Assembly: GCF_019041915.1 (NCBI RefSeq)
Contig: NZ_JAHPYF010000001.1
Span: 186,001 to 250,000, forward strand
Source: Collinsella sp. MSK.8.10
GTDB taxonomy: Bacteria; Actinomycetota; Coriobacteriia; Coriobacteriales; Coriobacteriaceae
Direction: 5' to 3'
Length of the DNA: 64,000 nt
Numbering within the stretch: position 1 is the stretch's first letter; every line of letters starts with the position of its first letter. A program made the position numbers and the translations under genes. Under the pieces are notes generated by a model. That model was not told the origin of the DNA and made no database searches. It saw only the letters and a list, made by a program, of their open reading frames with translations. Positions 1-7,909 of this stretch are shown here, in pieces.

Positions 1-100
1 CCGCACGGCAACGTAGCTCATAGGCGGAACGGTTACGACGCCCGGCTTGCCCGATGGCCTGTAGAGCTCCCTGAACTCCTTCTTGAAATCGTATGCCATC
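1..100 (-). CDS. GyrI-like effector-binding protein (5' end only)
   Basis: The gene starts with ATG at 100 on the minus strand and runs off the left edge, so only the first 33 residues are visible. They include a basic/aromatic start and the segment VTVPPMSYVAVR. This opening is typical of stand-alone GyrI-like small-molecule-binding proteins, in which a K-P-x-x-V-T-V-P-x-M-x-Y stretch precedes the ligand-binding fold. An AGGGAGG ribosome site lies about 8 bases upstream. The gene lies outside the leftmost att-like repeat, so it probably belongs to another island or to flanking chromosome. The family call rests on the N-terminus alone. Confidence 0.6.
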
Positions 101-426
101 GCAACAAACCTCCCTGAGCTTGGGTTTCCGTCGATATCCGAACAAATACAGCAATGGGCGCGGCTTCGGAAGACGCCGAGCCCATTGGCAAACATTATAG
201 CATAGAATCAAACATATGTTCTATTCCCACTCAGTAATCAAATCGCGCACTCTCATCGCCGCTCGTCCACGTGGTATATCGTCGTCTCCCCATTAACCGA
301 AATCAGCCGCATTTCGCGTGTCCGAGTTGAACTCAAATTGAACTCAATGCCGATTTGTCGGTCGGGGGCTTCCCGACGGGAACCCGCATGCCATAAGGAG
401 AATAAGCACCTCTGATAAGGCTGAGC
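101..426. other. Intergenic, island left end
   Basis: No gene is visible here. Apart from the att-like repeat at 221-240, the stretch at about 329-353 contains two nearby copies of GAACTCAA. A closely similar pair occurs in inverted orientation at 33062-33085, at the right end of island 2. Paired short repeats near island ends are expected of integrase arm sites. Confidence 0.35.
221..240. repeat. att-like copy of the guaA 3' end (left)
   Basis: The sequence CTATTCCCACTCAGTAATCA on the minus strand reads ..ITEWE-stop, the same terminal codons as GuaA (..IEWE-stop at 33401). It has the same orientation as the true guaA end and the copy at 4832. I read it as the left junction of island 1. An AT-rich stretch precedes it. 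Confidence 0.5.
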
Positions 427-1908
427 TCAACAATCACCGCTGAGACCATCAGCCGAATTGCCAGCCCGATAGGTCGTCGACCTACCGCGCGGATCAGAAA
501 CGAGCTTGCCCTCCTTCACCATGTCGGCAAGATAACGCCTCACCGTCCTCCCGCTCACCGCGGCAACCCGCTCGCTGACATCCGTTGCGGCAAACGAACT
601 GGAACGTGAGAGAAGGTCATCGACCACGTTTTCGACCTCCGCACGCGTACGGTTCCCCTTGGGCCCTCCGACAGCCCCGCTTTCCCCAACGCTCGCCGTA
701 ACATCATGATCTCCCTCGTTTCCTGCCGCGCTCGCCATGACAGGCGGCACCGGTACGAACGCGGTGAACTGATCGCCGTCCTCAAGAACGGGGTCCCTCC
801 CCGTGTAGAGCCGCGAGAACTTGTAGAGGCTCCTCGTCCCGCTCCCCAGCTCCTCGGAACGGCCCATCTGCGTGAAGAAGTTTGCGATGATGGGGTTCTT
901 GGGAGTAGGGTCGAGACTCTCGAGCGTCACGGGACCGGCGAAGAGCGCGCGGCTCGCATTTCTCGTGCGGATGCCCTCCCCATCGATAGCGATGCGGGCG
1001 ATGTGCGGGCTGACGAACTCCCGGTGGATGAGGCAGTTGCACACAAGCTCGCGGACGATGACGTCGCGGGCGCTCTTGCGCTGCCCCCCATCGAGCACGA
1101 AGGAGTCCGGCAGCCACTTCTCGCAGAAGCCGACGAGCTCGTCGTACGCTCTGACGAGGTTGCTCCTGCAGACAAGCCGGTCGTCGTAGCGATCGGCCTC
1201 GACGCGTCTGAGTACCGCGTCGGTCCGATAGAGCGGCATGACGTCGAGGATCGCATCCTCCTTCCCCAGCAACGCGACGGCGGCGAGGTTGAAGCCCCGC
1301 TCCCCCGTCAGCTGGTCGCGCCCGTAGAGACGGGCGGCGCGGAGAAGCTCGCCGTCAGAGAGGGAGAGCCACGGATGGTCGGCATCGTTCGCGCGCAGCG
1401 CATCTCGCACTGCGTCGAGAAGTCCCATCTCCAGATCGCCCTCGGTCACCCAGGGGTACACGGTCCGCTCCGAGTAGTAGCTCTGCTTGCGGGCCATCAT
1501 CGAGGTGATCTGGACATCGCTTTTCACGCGCACGTCAGCGTCCGCCACGCGGTCGTACACGACCCCCTTGAACATGTAGAGGGACGGCCCCATAGGCACC
1601 CAGACCCGTATGACGAGCCTGCCCTCAGAGTCGCGCAGCCTTTCGAACTCGACCAGCGGCGACACGTTGAACAGGTTCGGGTTGCTCGTGATGTTGGATA
1701 TGTTCCGCTCGATGGAGAGTACAGAGGCCTCGGGCACACCCTCAACAGTGCCGTCGTCTCGCACGCCGAGCAGCACGCTACCGCCCTGTCGGTTGGCGAA
1801 CGAGCAAATGGTCTCGAACGTGTCCTTGCCCGGCTGGGAGCCGCAGCGCTTGAACTCGACGCTTATGCCCTCGCCAGCTTGGATGTATCTGTCAAGCGCG
1901 TCGCTCAT
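427..1908 (-). CDS. AlbA_2/Schlafen-type putative DNA-binding regulator
   Basis: This 493-residue protein has an N-terminal AlbA_2 (divergent AAA-4/Schlafen-like) domain at about residues 1-135 with the family motifs EFK, FANRQGGSVLLGV and S.MMARK. A RecG-like GHKL ATPase remnant follows at about 280-390, with the motifs VRELVCNCLIHREF and ELGSGTRSLYK. A winged-helix tail sits at about 420-485 (TVRRYLADMVKEGKL). Such proteins are common transcription regulators on mobile islands; their ligands are mostly unknown. The upstream half-site array (1924-1979) suggests autoregulation. It is the terminal gene of island 1 beside the left junction. Confidence 0.8.
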   Translation of the reverse strand: MSDALDRYIQAGEGISVEFKRCGSQPGKDTFETICSFANRQGGSVLLGVRDDGTVEGVPEASVLSIERNISNITSNPNLFNVSPLVEFERLRDSEGRLVIRVWVPMGPSLYMFKGVVYDRVADADVRVKSDVQITSMMARKQSYYSERTVYPWVTEGDLEMGLLDAVRDALRANDADHPWLSLSDGELLRAARLYGRDQLTGERGFNLAAVALLGKEDAILDVMPLYRTDAVLRRVEADRYDDRLVCRSNLVRAYDELVGFCEKWLPDSFVLDGGQRKSARDVIVRELVCNCLIHREFVSPHIARIAIDGEGIRTRNASRALFAGPVTLESLDPTPKNPIIANFFTQMGRSEELGSGTRSLYKFSRLYTGRDPVLEDGDQFTAFVPVPPVMASAAGNEGDHDVTASVGESGAVGGPKGNRTRAEVENVVDDLLSRSSSFAATDVSERVAAVSGRTVRRYLADMVKEGKLVSDPRGRSTTYRAGNSADGLSGDC

Positions 1909-1923
1909 GTGGTGCTCCGCTCT

Positions 1924-1979
1924 ATTCCGGACATTATTCTGGACATTTATATTAATGTTGTCCAGATTATGTCCAGAAT
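1924..1979. promoter_or_regulatory. Four-half-site operator array
   Basis: Four near-copies of ATTCTGGACAT lie just upstream of the AlbA-type regulator. Two are in one orientation (1924-1934 and 1936-1946) and two in the other (1958-1968 and 1969-1979), with 11-12 bp periodicity on each side. The outer pair forms an exact inverted repeat. Helical phasing and position favour an autoregulatory operator. Confidence 0.6.
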
Positions 1980-2154
1980 AGATGCTGCTTAAACGCTCGT
2001 TCCATAGTCACTCATAATACGAAGAATGAGCCTAAATGCCGCCCAATTTATTGTGGCTTCCTACATTAGCATCACGAGCAAAACTAATATCTTTTTCATT
2101 TTGATGTGTGGATACCTCCGAATGAAAGCTTTTATTTACAGGACTATCTGATAG

Positions 2155-3249
2155 TCAAATCTCCAAATCGGGCAACGTGGGGTCAATCCTTCTTGCGTTG
2201 GCGTTGGCGAGGGCCTTGCCAACAACGGTAAGTCTAGGCGCCGACGGAATGCTGTTCCACCAGTCCTGCACCGTTAATATATTTGGATAGTTCTCGAGCT
2301 TCCGTTCAAGCGCGACCTTCATTTCTTGTTCGTGCTCCGCAACGCTCATTTGATCGAACAATCTATCAAGAACAGAGATTTGTTCAGGATTCAGAGGTAC
2401 GCCATTTGGCGAACCATTTCCCTGCCCGATAATGATAATTTCGTCGATGGCGCCGCGGTTGGGGACTTTGAGCCTGACGTAACCATCATGCAACTCATGA
2501 TCGAGTAAGACGTCTACAGGAATATTGGCTTCAGAAAGTGAGCGAGCGGCCTTTTCAAACTGCTCTGAATCTTTTTCTAAGCCCCAGACAACATAACCAG
2601 AAATAGCTTTGGAATAATAGTCGGCGAGCTTCAATAAACTGCCGAATGGCGAAACTCGCAAAGCATCGTGAATATCAAGATTGTCAATCCATGCTCCCCC
2701 ATTTGGAAGTTCGTGTATTGGCAATTTTCCGTATAAGCAGTCAAGCGCAGCAAGCCCCTCACCGACTGCTCCTGAAATAGGCGTGTACTGATTAACTGCA
2801 AAACATACGGTTAATCCATTCAGCTCCTCGCCTGTGATCAAGTCAACGATTTCAATGGCTCTATTAATTCCAGCCGCCACATGACGATTGTTCGGTTCCT
2901 CGAATCGACGGCCAAGCAATTCAGAAAGCAGTTCTTTATCCTTATATTCGGTTGATCTGGTGGCTACACGAGCTGCCCGCCCAAAGGAATCGACACAGGA
3001 AGGCTCTGCTAATGCATTGACCAAATTGGGCTTGCGAACAAATAATCCAATAATCTCTGTCTTGAATTCACTAATCCTCTGTTCGGCAACAAATCGAGAT
3101 TCGAGAACACAGTTCGCGAGCGCTTGGGAGCAGCGTTCGTTAATTATCTCCGAAACCCTATTCTCACTTATTCCTAAGTACTGATTTACGGTTTCCGCCT
3201 GCACCTGATTTGAATTAGCGCCTGCCTTTTGAATTGCCTTACCGCTCAT
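2155..3249 (-). CDS. LPO_1073/Vpar_1526-like protein of unknown function
   Basis: The protein is about 364 residues from ATG 3249; a GTG at 3258 is an alternative start. The N-terminus is polar and rich in Asn/Gln (ANSNQVQAETVNQYLG). A helical segment follows, then a soluble region with no recognisable catalytic motif. The layout resembles the LPO_1073/Vpar_1526 family, a weakly characterised group, but I cannot confirm it without a profile search. Its start overlaps the stop of the small membrane protein upstream. Base composition is clearly more AT-rich than the neighbouring ATPase or regulator, which points to separate acquisition of this pair. Confidence 0.5.
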   Translation of the reverse strand: MSGKAIQKAGANSNQVQAETVNQYLGISENRVSEIINERCSQALANCVLESRFVAEQRISEFKTEIIGLFVRKPNLVNALAEPSCVDSFGRAARVATRSTEYKDKELLSELLGRRFEEPNNRHVAAGINRAIEIVDLITGEELNGLTVCFAVNQYTPISGAVGEGLAALDCLYGKLPIHELPNGGAWIDNLDIHDALRVSPFGSLLKLADYYSKAISGYVVWGLEKDSEQFEKAARSLSEANIPVDVLLDHELHDGYVRLKVPNRGAIDEIIIIGQGNGSPNGVPLNPEQISVLDRLFDQMSVAEHEQEMKVALERKLENYPNILTVQDWWNSIPSAPRLTVVGKALANANARRIDPTLPDLEI

Positions 3250-3442
3250 TTGAAACACCGACCTGAGTCTGAACGGCGTTGTTGCCCGCCTTCTGCTTCT
3301 GGGCTACAGACCTCTTCCCAGCGTTATAGCTGATAGGGATGCTTATTGCCGATGTGACCAAAGCACCGACAAGCACTCCGACAATCTGCGAACCAATTCC
3401 ATCGAAAATAACATTCCAATCTATCTTTCTTCCATCCTCCAT
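3239..3442 (-). CDS. Small single-pass membrane protein
   Basis: This protein has 67 residues. A short polar N-terminus (MEDGRKIDWN) is followed by one hydrophobic helix (IVGVLVGALVTSAISIPISY) and a basic, Gln/Asn-rich tail. ATG 3442 was preferred over a longer frame because it sits directly before the hydrophobic segment. Its stop overlaps the start of the next gene, so the two are probably translated together and may form a membrane-tethered pair. The function is unknown. Confidence 0.55.
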   Translation of the reverse strand: MEDGRKIDWNVIFDGIGSQIVGVLVGALVTSAISIPISYNAGKRSVAQKQKAGNNAVQTQVGVSNER

Positions 3443-3474
3443 GACGAGATTCCACTGATTCAGCAACTCACATC

Positions 3475-4728
3475 TTAGGGTGAGCTCGACCGTGCCATCC
3501 CGCACGTCCGCCCCTCCCCGATCAGCTCCGTCACGTTCTCGTGCACGATGCCGCCGCGGTGCTGGATGGGGTCACCGCGCGTGATGACGAACTTCGGCCA
3601 GCTGTCCCGTATCTGCTCGAGCGGACGGTACTCGCGGTCCTCGGTCTTCCGATCGTTCACGATGGTCATCGCCACCTGCACGTAGGCGTACTCCATCTCG
3701 GGCGAGCGCATGACGAAGTCGCACTCGAGCTTGCCGATGCGCCCCACGCTCACCTCGTAGCCCAGGCTCCTGGCGTAGCTGTAGACGATGTTCTCGAGCA
3801 CGGGCCCGTAGTTGATACGGTTGTCCGTGTTGAGCGCGAAGTAGAAGCTGAGGTCGGCGAGGTAGTACTTCTGCTCGCCCTGGAGAGACTTGCGCGACTT
3901 CATGTCGAAGCGCGCGCACTTGCTGATGATCTTGACGTCCTCGAGTATCTGGAGGTAGCGATTGAGCGTCTCGCGCTTGATGCGAACGCCCTGCTGCTCG
4001 AGGTCCGAGAGGATGTTCGTGAGCGAGGTCGTCGCGCCGAAGTTGTTGATGACGTAGTCGCGCACCCGGTTGAAGACCGAGACGTTCTTCACCTTCATGC
4101 GCCGGCGGATGTCCTTCTCGAAAATCTCCCTGATAACGGAGCCCACGTAGACGCGCTTGTCGGCCATCTTGGGATAGTCGAGCGCCTTGGGAAAGCCTCC
4201 CTCAAGGATGTAGCGGTCGAGCTCGGCCACGGGGTTGGAATCGACCGCCTGCCCAAGGAAGCGCTTCATCTCTTGGTACTCCTTGAAGCTGAGCGTCTGC
4301 ACCTCGAACTCGACGTAGCGCCCCGTCAGCTTGGTGGCCAGCTCACCGGAGAGCAGGTAGGAGTTCGAGCCGGTAATGAAGATGGAGAATCCGCCCTCGG
4401 CGCGGAACTCGTTCACGACCTCCTCGAAACCCTCGACGTTCTGTATCTCGTCGATGAAGAGGTACTTTATGCCATCGATCTTGAGCGCGGGCTTAATCAG
4501 CGCCTCGAGTTGGTCTGGCGTCTTCACCGAGCGGAAGCCGTACCGATCGAGGTCGAGGTAGATGATGCGGTCCTCCCGGACCCCTGTCTCCTTGAGCTCC
4601 TCGGCGATGGTCTGCATGAGGCACGACTTGCCGCACCGGCGCACTCCGGTGAGCACCTTTATCACGCCGTCATCGTGATAGAACCCGCGGATCTTCTCGA
4701 GGTAGTCCCCGCGCTCGAACAAACGCAT
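3475..4728 (-). CDS. AAA_14/DUF4143 family ATPase
   Basis: This 417-residue protein has a Walker A motif GVRRCGKSCLMQ at about residues 28-39, a Walker B-like YLFIDEIQNV at about 88 and sensor motif ITGSNSYLLSG. The C-terminal half is a DUF4143 domain with an LECDFVM nuclease-like core followed by VQVA, the PD-(D/E)XK-like part of this family. These ATPases are abundant in gut bacteria, often as lone genes; the cellular role is not settled. An 11-bp perfect inverted repeat overlaps the start codon. A degenerate C-terminus of a related gene lies at 5356-5526. Confidence 0.85.
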   Translation of the reverse strand: MRLFERGDYLEKIRGFYHDDGVIKVLTGVRRCGKSCLMQTIAEELKETGVREDRIIYLDLDRYGFRSVKTPDQLEALIKPALKIDGIKYLFIDEIQNVEGFEEVVNEFRAEGGFSIFITGSNSYLLSGELATKLTGRYVEFEVQTLSFKEYQEMKRFLGQAVDSNPVAELDRYILEGGFPKALDYPKMADKRVYVGSVIREIFEKDIRRRMKVKNVSVFNRVRDYVINNFGATTSLTNILSDLEQQGVRIKRETLNRYLQILEDVKIISKCARFDMKSRKSLQGEQKYYLADLSFYFALNTDNRINYGPVLENIVYSYARSLGYEVSVGRIGKLECDFVMRSPEMEYAYVQVAMTIVNDRKTEDREYRPLEQIRDSWPKFVITRGDPIQHRGGIVHENVTELIGEGRTCGMARSSSP

Positions 4729-4760
4729 ACTGGCCCCAATCTCCCGACTGGGGCCAGTAT
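4727..4760. promoter_or_regulatory. Inverted repeat over the ATPase start codon
   Basis: ATACTGGCCCC (4727-4737) and GGGGCCAGTAT (4750-4760) are perfect 11-bp arms. The left arm includes the ATG and the right arm overlaps a TATACT -10-like hexamer on the minus strand. As DNA it could be an operator. As RNA it would hide the start codon in a hairpin. Confidence 0.5.
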
Positions 4761-4831
4761 AGCAAATATCAGATTTATTGGGGTATTTTTGTTAGAATCG
4801 ACGATTTATACCCCCATAACTGACGAATTTC

Positions 4832-4851
4832 CTACTCCCACTCGGTGGTTA
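4832..4851. repeat. att-like copy of the guaA 3' end (middle)
   Basis: CTACTCCCACTCGGTGGTTA matches the real guaA end (33401-33420) at the first 13 bases and at most positions beyond. On the minus strand it reads ITTEWE-stop. I interpret it as attL of island 2 and the former right junction of island 1. Confidence 0.6.
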
Positions 4852-5355
4852 TAGTTTTGCCGTCTCGTCACTCCAGTTGCGCCCAGTTTTCGGCGGCATC
4901 TCGAAGTGAGTGCCGCTGAATGACGCGACGTCGCGTTTCATCGGCTTCGGGGACAAAAGCTGGGACAACTTCAAAAACCATTTTCAAACTCAGAGTATTG
5001 AGTTTTTATTTTTGTCCAAAGGGGCACGGAGAGCCGCCTTTGGAGGCTCGATATCGCCGAAAACGCCCGTTTTGAAACTCAACCGCCTTTGAGCCTGCAA
5101 GCCACCAGCTTCAACAGTAAGTGAGTCGACGCGGGTGGCTTACGAGCCGTTCACAAAACCGCAGGCCACAGGTCTTTGTCAACGATAAGCAAAGTGAATA
5201 GTCTCAGGTGGCTTGCCCATGAGTTGGCGTAAGCCTGTTTAGCAAAAGGCTAATCGGACACGACAGGCCGCCCGCATGGCGACGGCGTTTCCCGTGCGGG
5301 CACAAACAGCCCTGCGTGCCCTGTCGCGCGATATCCCAATGCGACGTTCAGAACC
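4852..5355. other. Left terminal region of island 2, no gene
   Basis: I see no coding sequence. The stretch holds CGGGGACAAAA at about 4948-4958, which recurs at 33114-33124. It also holds GGTGGCTTGC-type decamers at 5097-5106 (inverted), 5134-5143 and 5207-5216; another copy lies at 32927-32936 at the opposite end. These shared motifs are good candidates for integrase or excisionase arm sites. Confidence 0.45.
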
Positions 5356-5526
5356 CTACCCGCCAAGCAGCCACCTCGCGAAATTCAGCACGAGCACGCC
5401 CTCCCGGGTATGGGGCTCATGCCTCGTGCGAGTGATGAGAATCTTCGGGAATGCATCCCCGATGGATAGAATCGGCGCAATCTCCCTCTCGAGCGTCGAA
5501 TCGGCGCCGATATCGTCGCTCACATA
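5356..5526 (-). pseudogene. C-terminal remnant of a DUF4143-type ATPase
   Basis: The minus strand encodes about 57 residues with the pattern LEREIAPILSIGDAFPKILI ending in ARWLLGG. This is the usual C-terminal tail of DUF4143 ATPases (LERE-x-P-x-x-x-I-x-D-x-YPK-x-L followed by a short end near WLL). No Walker motifs or upstream body remain, so it is a remnant. Confidence 0.5.
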
Positions 5527-5984
5527 CACTCTCCTTCCCGGTTTCGAAACCTGGAAGGCAGTATGCGCAAGGATGCGTCGAGGTGCGATCCCAGTCGTAC
5601 CATGCAAGCAGAGATGTCGAGGCACATTCGTTCATGCTGCAATGCGGGCATCGGAGATGAAAAACAGCCCGTCGGGTAGTCATGGGCGTGCGGGAGCCCG
5701 CATCAGTAACCTGCCTCCTCGGTTGTCCCTTCTTTGCATGGTCGTCTACATAAAGGAGGAACCAGCCATGCAGATCAGCATGCTTGCCCTTCTTGGGTCA
5801 CGGACCGGGGAGGCGAGGGCCTCCGTCGGGACCGCCCCGAGCAACCGGCATATCCAAGGAATGACAAGGCTCGATCGCTGTGCTGGTCAGGATGCCGAAG
5901 CGGGCCGTCCGCCAATCGGAATGCGGGTCAGGATGCTGCAACGTGATTCCAGCTGCAGGATACGGCTCCTTTGCGGTTGCCGCA

Positions 5985-6125
5985 AAACCTGCTGGCAACA
6001 TTCTTACTATCCGAATGATGTACGCATCCCTTGGGATCGTTTCGCCTGACCAGGGCCATCTTCAGCGCCTCATCGGCCAGCTCGGCAGGCGCCTCTTCCA
6101 CGCGTAATAGCCCTGGCGGGTCACC
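5985..6125 (-). mobile_element. IS3-family transposase remnant
   Basis: Two minus-strand fragments in different frames resemble IS3 OrfB: GYYAWKRRL near 6080-6113, as in the OrfB N-terminus, and ELADEALKMALVRR followed by GCVHHSD near 5995-6070, as before the second catalytic Asp of the DDE core. The frameshift and missing middle show it is dead. Confidence 0.5.
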
Positions 6126-6261
6126 TATGCAGCCATAGATACAAAAGGAATCGAATGGCCAGAGAGGATTGCCCTTACCGATGGTCGATTCTTGACAGGC
6201 AAACTCAAGCCTCGTTAATATTACATGGTTTGCCAGACCGAATTAACAAAGGAGGGGTGTC

Positions 6262-6297
6262 GTGGTTGGTCTTTTCCGCACGTGGATGAGCGCCTAG
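6262..6297 (+). CDS. Putative 11-residue leader peptide of the macrolide-efflux operon
   Basis: A strong AAAGGAGGGG site (6248-6257) precedes a GTG-started frame encoding VVGLFRTWMSA, ending 63 bases before the transporter ATG. The stop codon falls inside AGCGCC..GGCGCT, which can fold, and further GC pairs precede a TTTTT run at 6326-6330. Known mef/msr(D) operons are controlled by a short macrolide-responsive leader. The analogy is positional; the peptide itself is not recognised. Confidence 0.4.
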   Translation: MVGLFRTWMSA

Positions 6298-6360
6298 AAA
6301 GCGGCGCTGTTGTGGCGTCGCGCTGTTTTTCTGCACGCCATTTCACGATTGGACATAACC

Positions 6361-7647
6361 ATGATATTTGAAACCTCTCGGCGCAGGTCTGTTTCGCTGT
6401 GCCATTCATGGCAATTCAAGCTTTGTTTCGTATGGGGCGGGGAGCTCGTGTCGACATTGACGAGCTCGATTCTCCAAATGGGTCTCATTTGGCATATCGC
6501 CCTCACGACAGGATCATCTTCCCTCCTCTCCCTGGCATCGTTAGCAGGCTTTCTGCCGATTGCTTTGTTCGGAGTCCTTGCGGGCGCCGTTGTCGACAGG
6601 CTGCCTTTGAAACGTGTTCTCATCGGCGCCGACCTCTTCGTTGCCGCGGTGGGCGCCGCCTTGGCGATTGCCTCGTTGGCCGGCAGCTTACCTGCGTGGT
6701 CAATACTCATCGCCCTGTTTCTCCGCGCAGCTGGCACTTCGTTCTACACGCCGGCCTCCCAATCCCTCACGCCCCATCTCGCCCCGCCAGAGCATCTCGT
6801 TCGCCTATCGGGAGTGATGCAAGCGATTCAGTCCGCCGGATACATTCTTGGCGCCGCGCTCGCGGCAGTGATTTATCCTGTGGCGGGCATTACCGCCATG
6901 ATTGGCCTCGACGTGCTGGGGGCGCTTTTCGCTTCTCTAGCCGTCCTCGCCGCTCAGATAGACGCAGGAGGACTCGACGAAGCCGACCGCAGCTCGTCCT
7001 TTTCCAATAAAGTTCGAGAACTTTTCTCTGAGATTTCGGACGGCTACAAGCTGATCAGGGGATACAGGGGGCTGTTCGCCCTTCTTTGGTGCGGGTTCGT
7101 CTTCGCTTTCGCGTTCTCTCCGCTCGCGGCATTGTTCCCAATAATGACCTTGGGGCATTTTGGCGGTAGCACGGGGGATGCCGCTTTGGCGGAAATCCTT
7201 TTCTCCGCAGGCATGCTGGCTGGGTCCGGCATCTTGGCGGTTACGGGAGGGTTCCGCAATAGGTCGCTCACCATGGTCGCCGCGATCGCCGGCTTCGGCA
7301 TTGCCGCAATCGTATCCGGATCGCTCGGCCCGTCGCTGTTCGCTGCTTTCCTGCCGGTGAGCTTTCTTATGGGCGCATGCTCCCCGTTGTACGCGGGAAC
7401 CCAGACTGCCCTTATGCAGGAGCAGATACCTCCTGAGTACCTAGGCCGCGTTTTCGGCCTCTACGGAACCATCATGGCGTGGGCCATGCCCATGGGCCTC
7501 GCGGCCCCCTCCGTTTTTGCGGATATGCTTGGAGCTCCGTTGTGGTTCGTCGGCTCTGGAGCGACCATGGTACTGCTTGCGATGGCTATGCTGCTTGCTC
7601 CGAGCGTCCGAAACGTGGGGAAAAGAGATACCGGGCGGATTCAATAG
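6361..7647 (+). CDS. MFS drug efflux pump, Mef-like
   Basis: This is a 428-residue, twelve-helix major facilitator. The opening SWQFKLCFVWGGELVSTL, then SSILQMGLIWHIA and the motif A-like loop GAVVDRLPLKRVLIGADL, closely follow the Mef macrolide-efflux layout. Motif GAALAAVIYPVAG and the late segment EQIPPEYLGRVFGL are also typical. ATG 6361 was chosen because the family begins just before the WxFKLxxVW segment. An in-frame TTG at 6310 is possible and no strong ribosome site is seen at 6361. The ABC-F gene 262 bases downstream makes a mef/msr(D)-type operon likely, exporting 14/15-membered macrolides. Confidence 0.75.
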   Translation: MIFETSRRRSVSLCHSWQFKLCFVWGGELVSTLTSSILQMGLIWHIALTTGSSSLLSLASLAGFLPIALFGVLAGAVVDRLPLKRVLIGADLFVAAVGAALAIASLAGSLPAWSILIALFLRAAGTSFYTPASQSLTPHLAPPEHLVRLSGVMQAIQSAGYILGAALAAVIYPVAGITAMIGLDVLGALFASLAVLAAQIDAGGLDEADRSSSFSNKVRELFSEISDGYKLIRGYRGLFALLWCGFVFAFAFSPLAALFPIMTLGHFGGSTGDAALAEILFSAGMLAGSGILAVTGGFRNRSLTMVAAIAGFGIAAIVSGSLGPSLFAAFLPVSFLMGACSPLYAGTQTALMQEQIPPEYLGRVFGLYGTIMAWAMPMGLAAPSVFADMLGAPLWFVGSGATMVLLAMAMLLAPSVRNVGKRDTGRIQ

Positions 7648-7909
7648 CCCAAGTATTCGAAAAAAAGAGGCGGCAGCCATCGGTTCGCGCGTCAGCCTTC
7701 AAGCCCTTGCGACGACGAGGTATTGCGCCGACATCCCACATCGCGCTCCTTATTCGTCGCCAACTATCATTTTCGGATTTGCCGGCTTGCGCAAGGTCAA
7801 AACGCTCGCGCCGGCAATTGGGCAAAGGCGAAAAATCGACGTGAACGATTCTTTATTGGCATGGCTGCGCTTCCAGTAAAAGGCTAATACACAAAAGGCG
7901 GTTCAACCT
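7648..7909. other. Gap between efflux and ABC-F genes
   Basis: There is no supportable gene and no strong terminator. The spacing is larger than in typical mef/msr(D) operons, but co-transcription remains possible. Confidence 0.4.

Larger units (their letters stand above)
221..4851. mobile_element. Island 1: small integrase-less genomic island at guaA
   Basis: The 4.6-kb segment is bounded by two sequences resembling the guaA 3' end (221-240 and 4832-4851). It holds an AlbA-type regulator, an AT-richer membrane-protein pair and a DUF4143 ATPase, all on the minus strand. No recombinase is present, so it is either a remnant or an element moved in trans by the integrase of the neighbouring guaA-directed island. 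The bounds are inferred from the repeats only. Confidence 0.45.

Noticed and set aside
706..1992. Long plus-strand open frame opposite the AlbA-type regulator
   Set aside because: It is an antisense frame in GC-rich DNA; the minus strand has clear family motifs and the antisense product has none.
3541..4854. 437-codon plus-strand frame opposite the ATPase
   Set aside because: It mirrors the coding strand and yields low-complexity Val/Leu/Glu-rich protein, while the minus strand holds Walker motifs.
5768..6049. 93-codon frame with a good AAAGGAGG site before ATG 5768
   Set aside because: The product has no recognisable features, and the opposite strand carries IS3 transposase fragments over its 3' part. 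I treated the region as degenerate.
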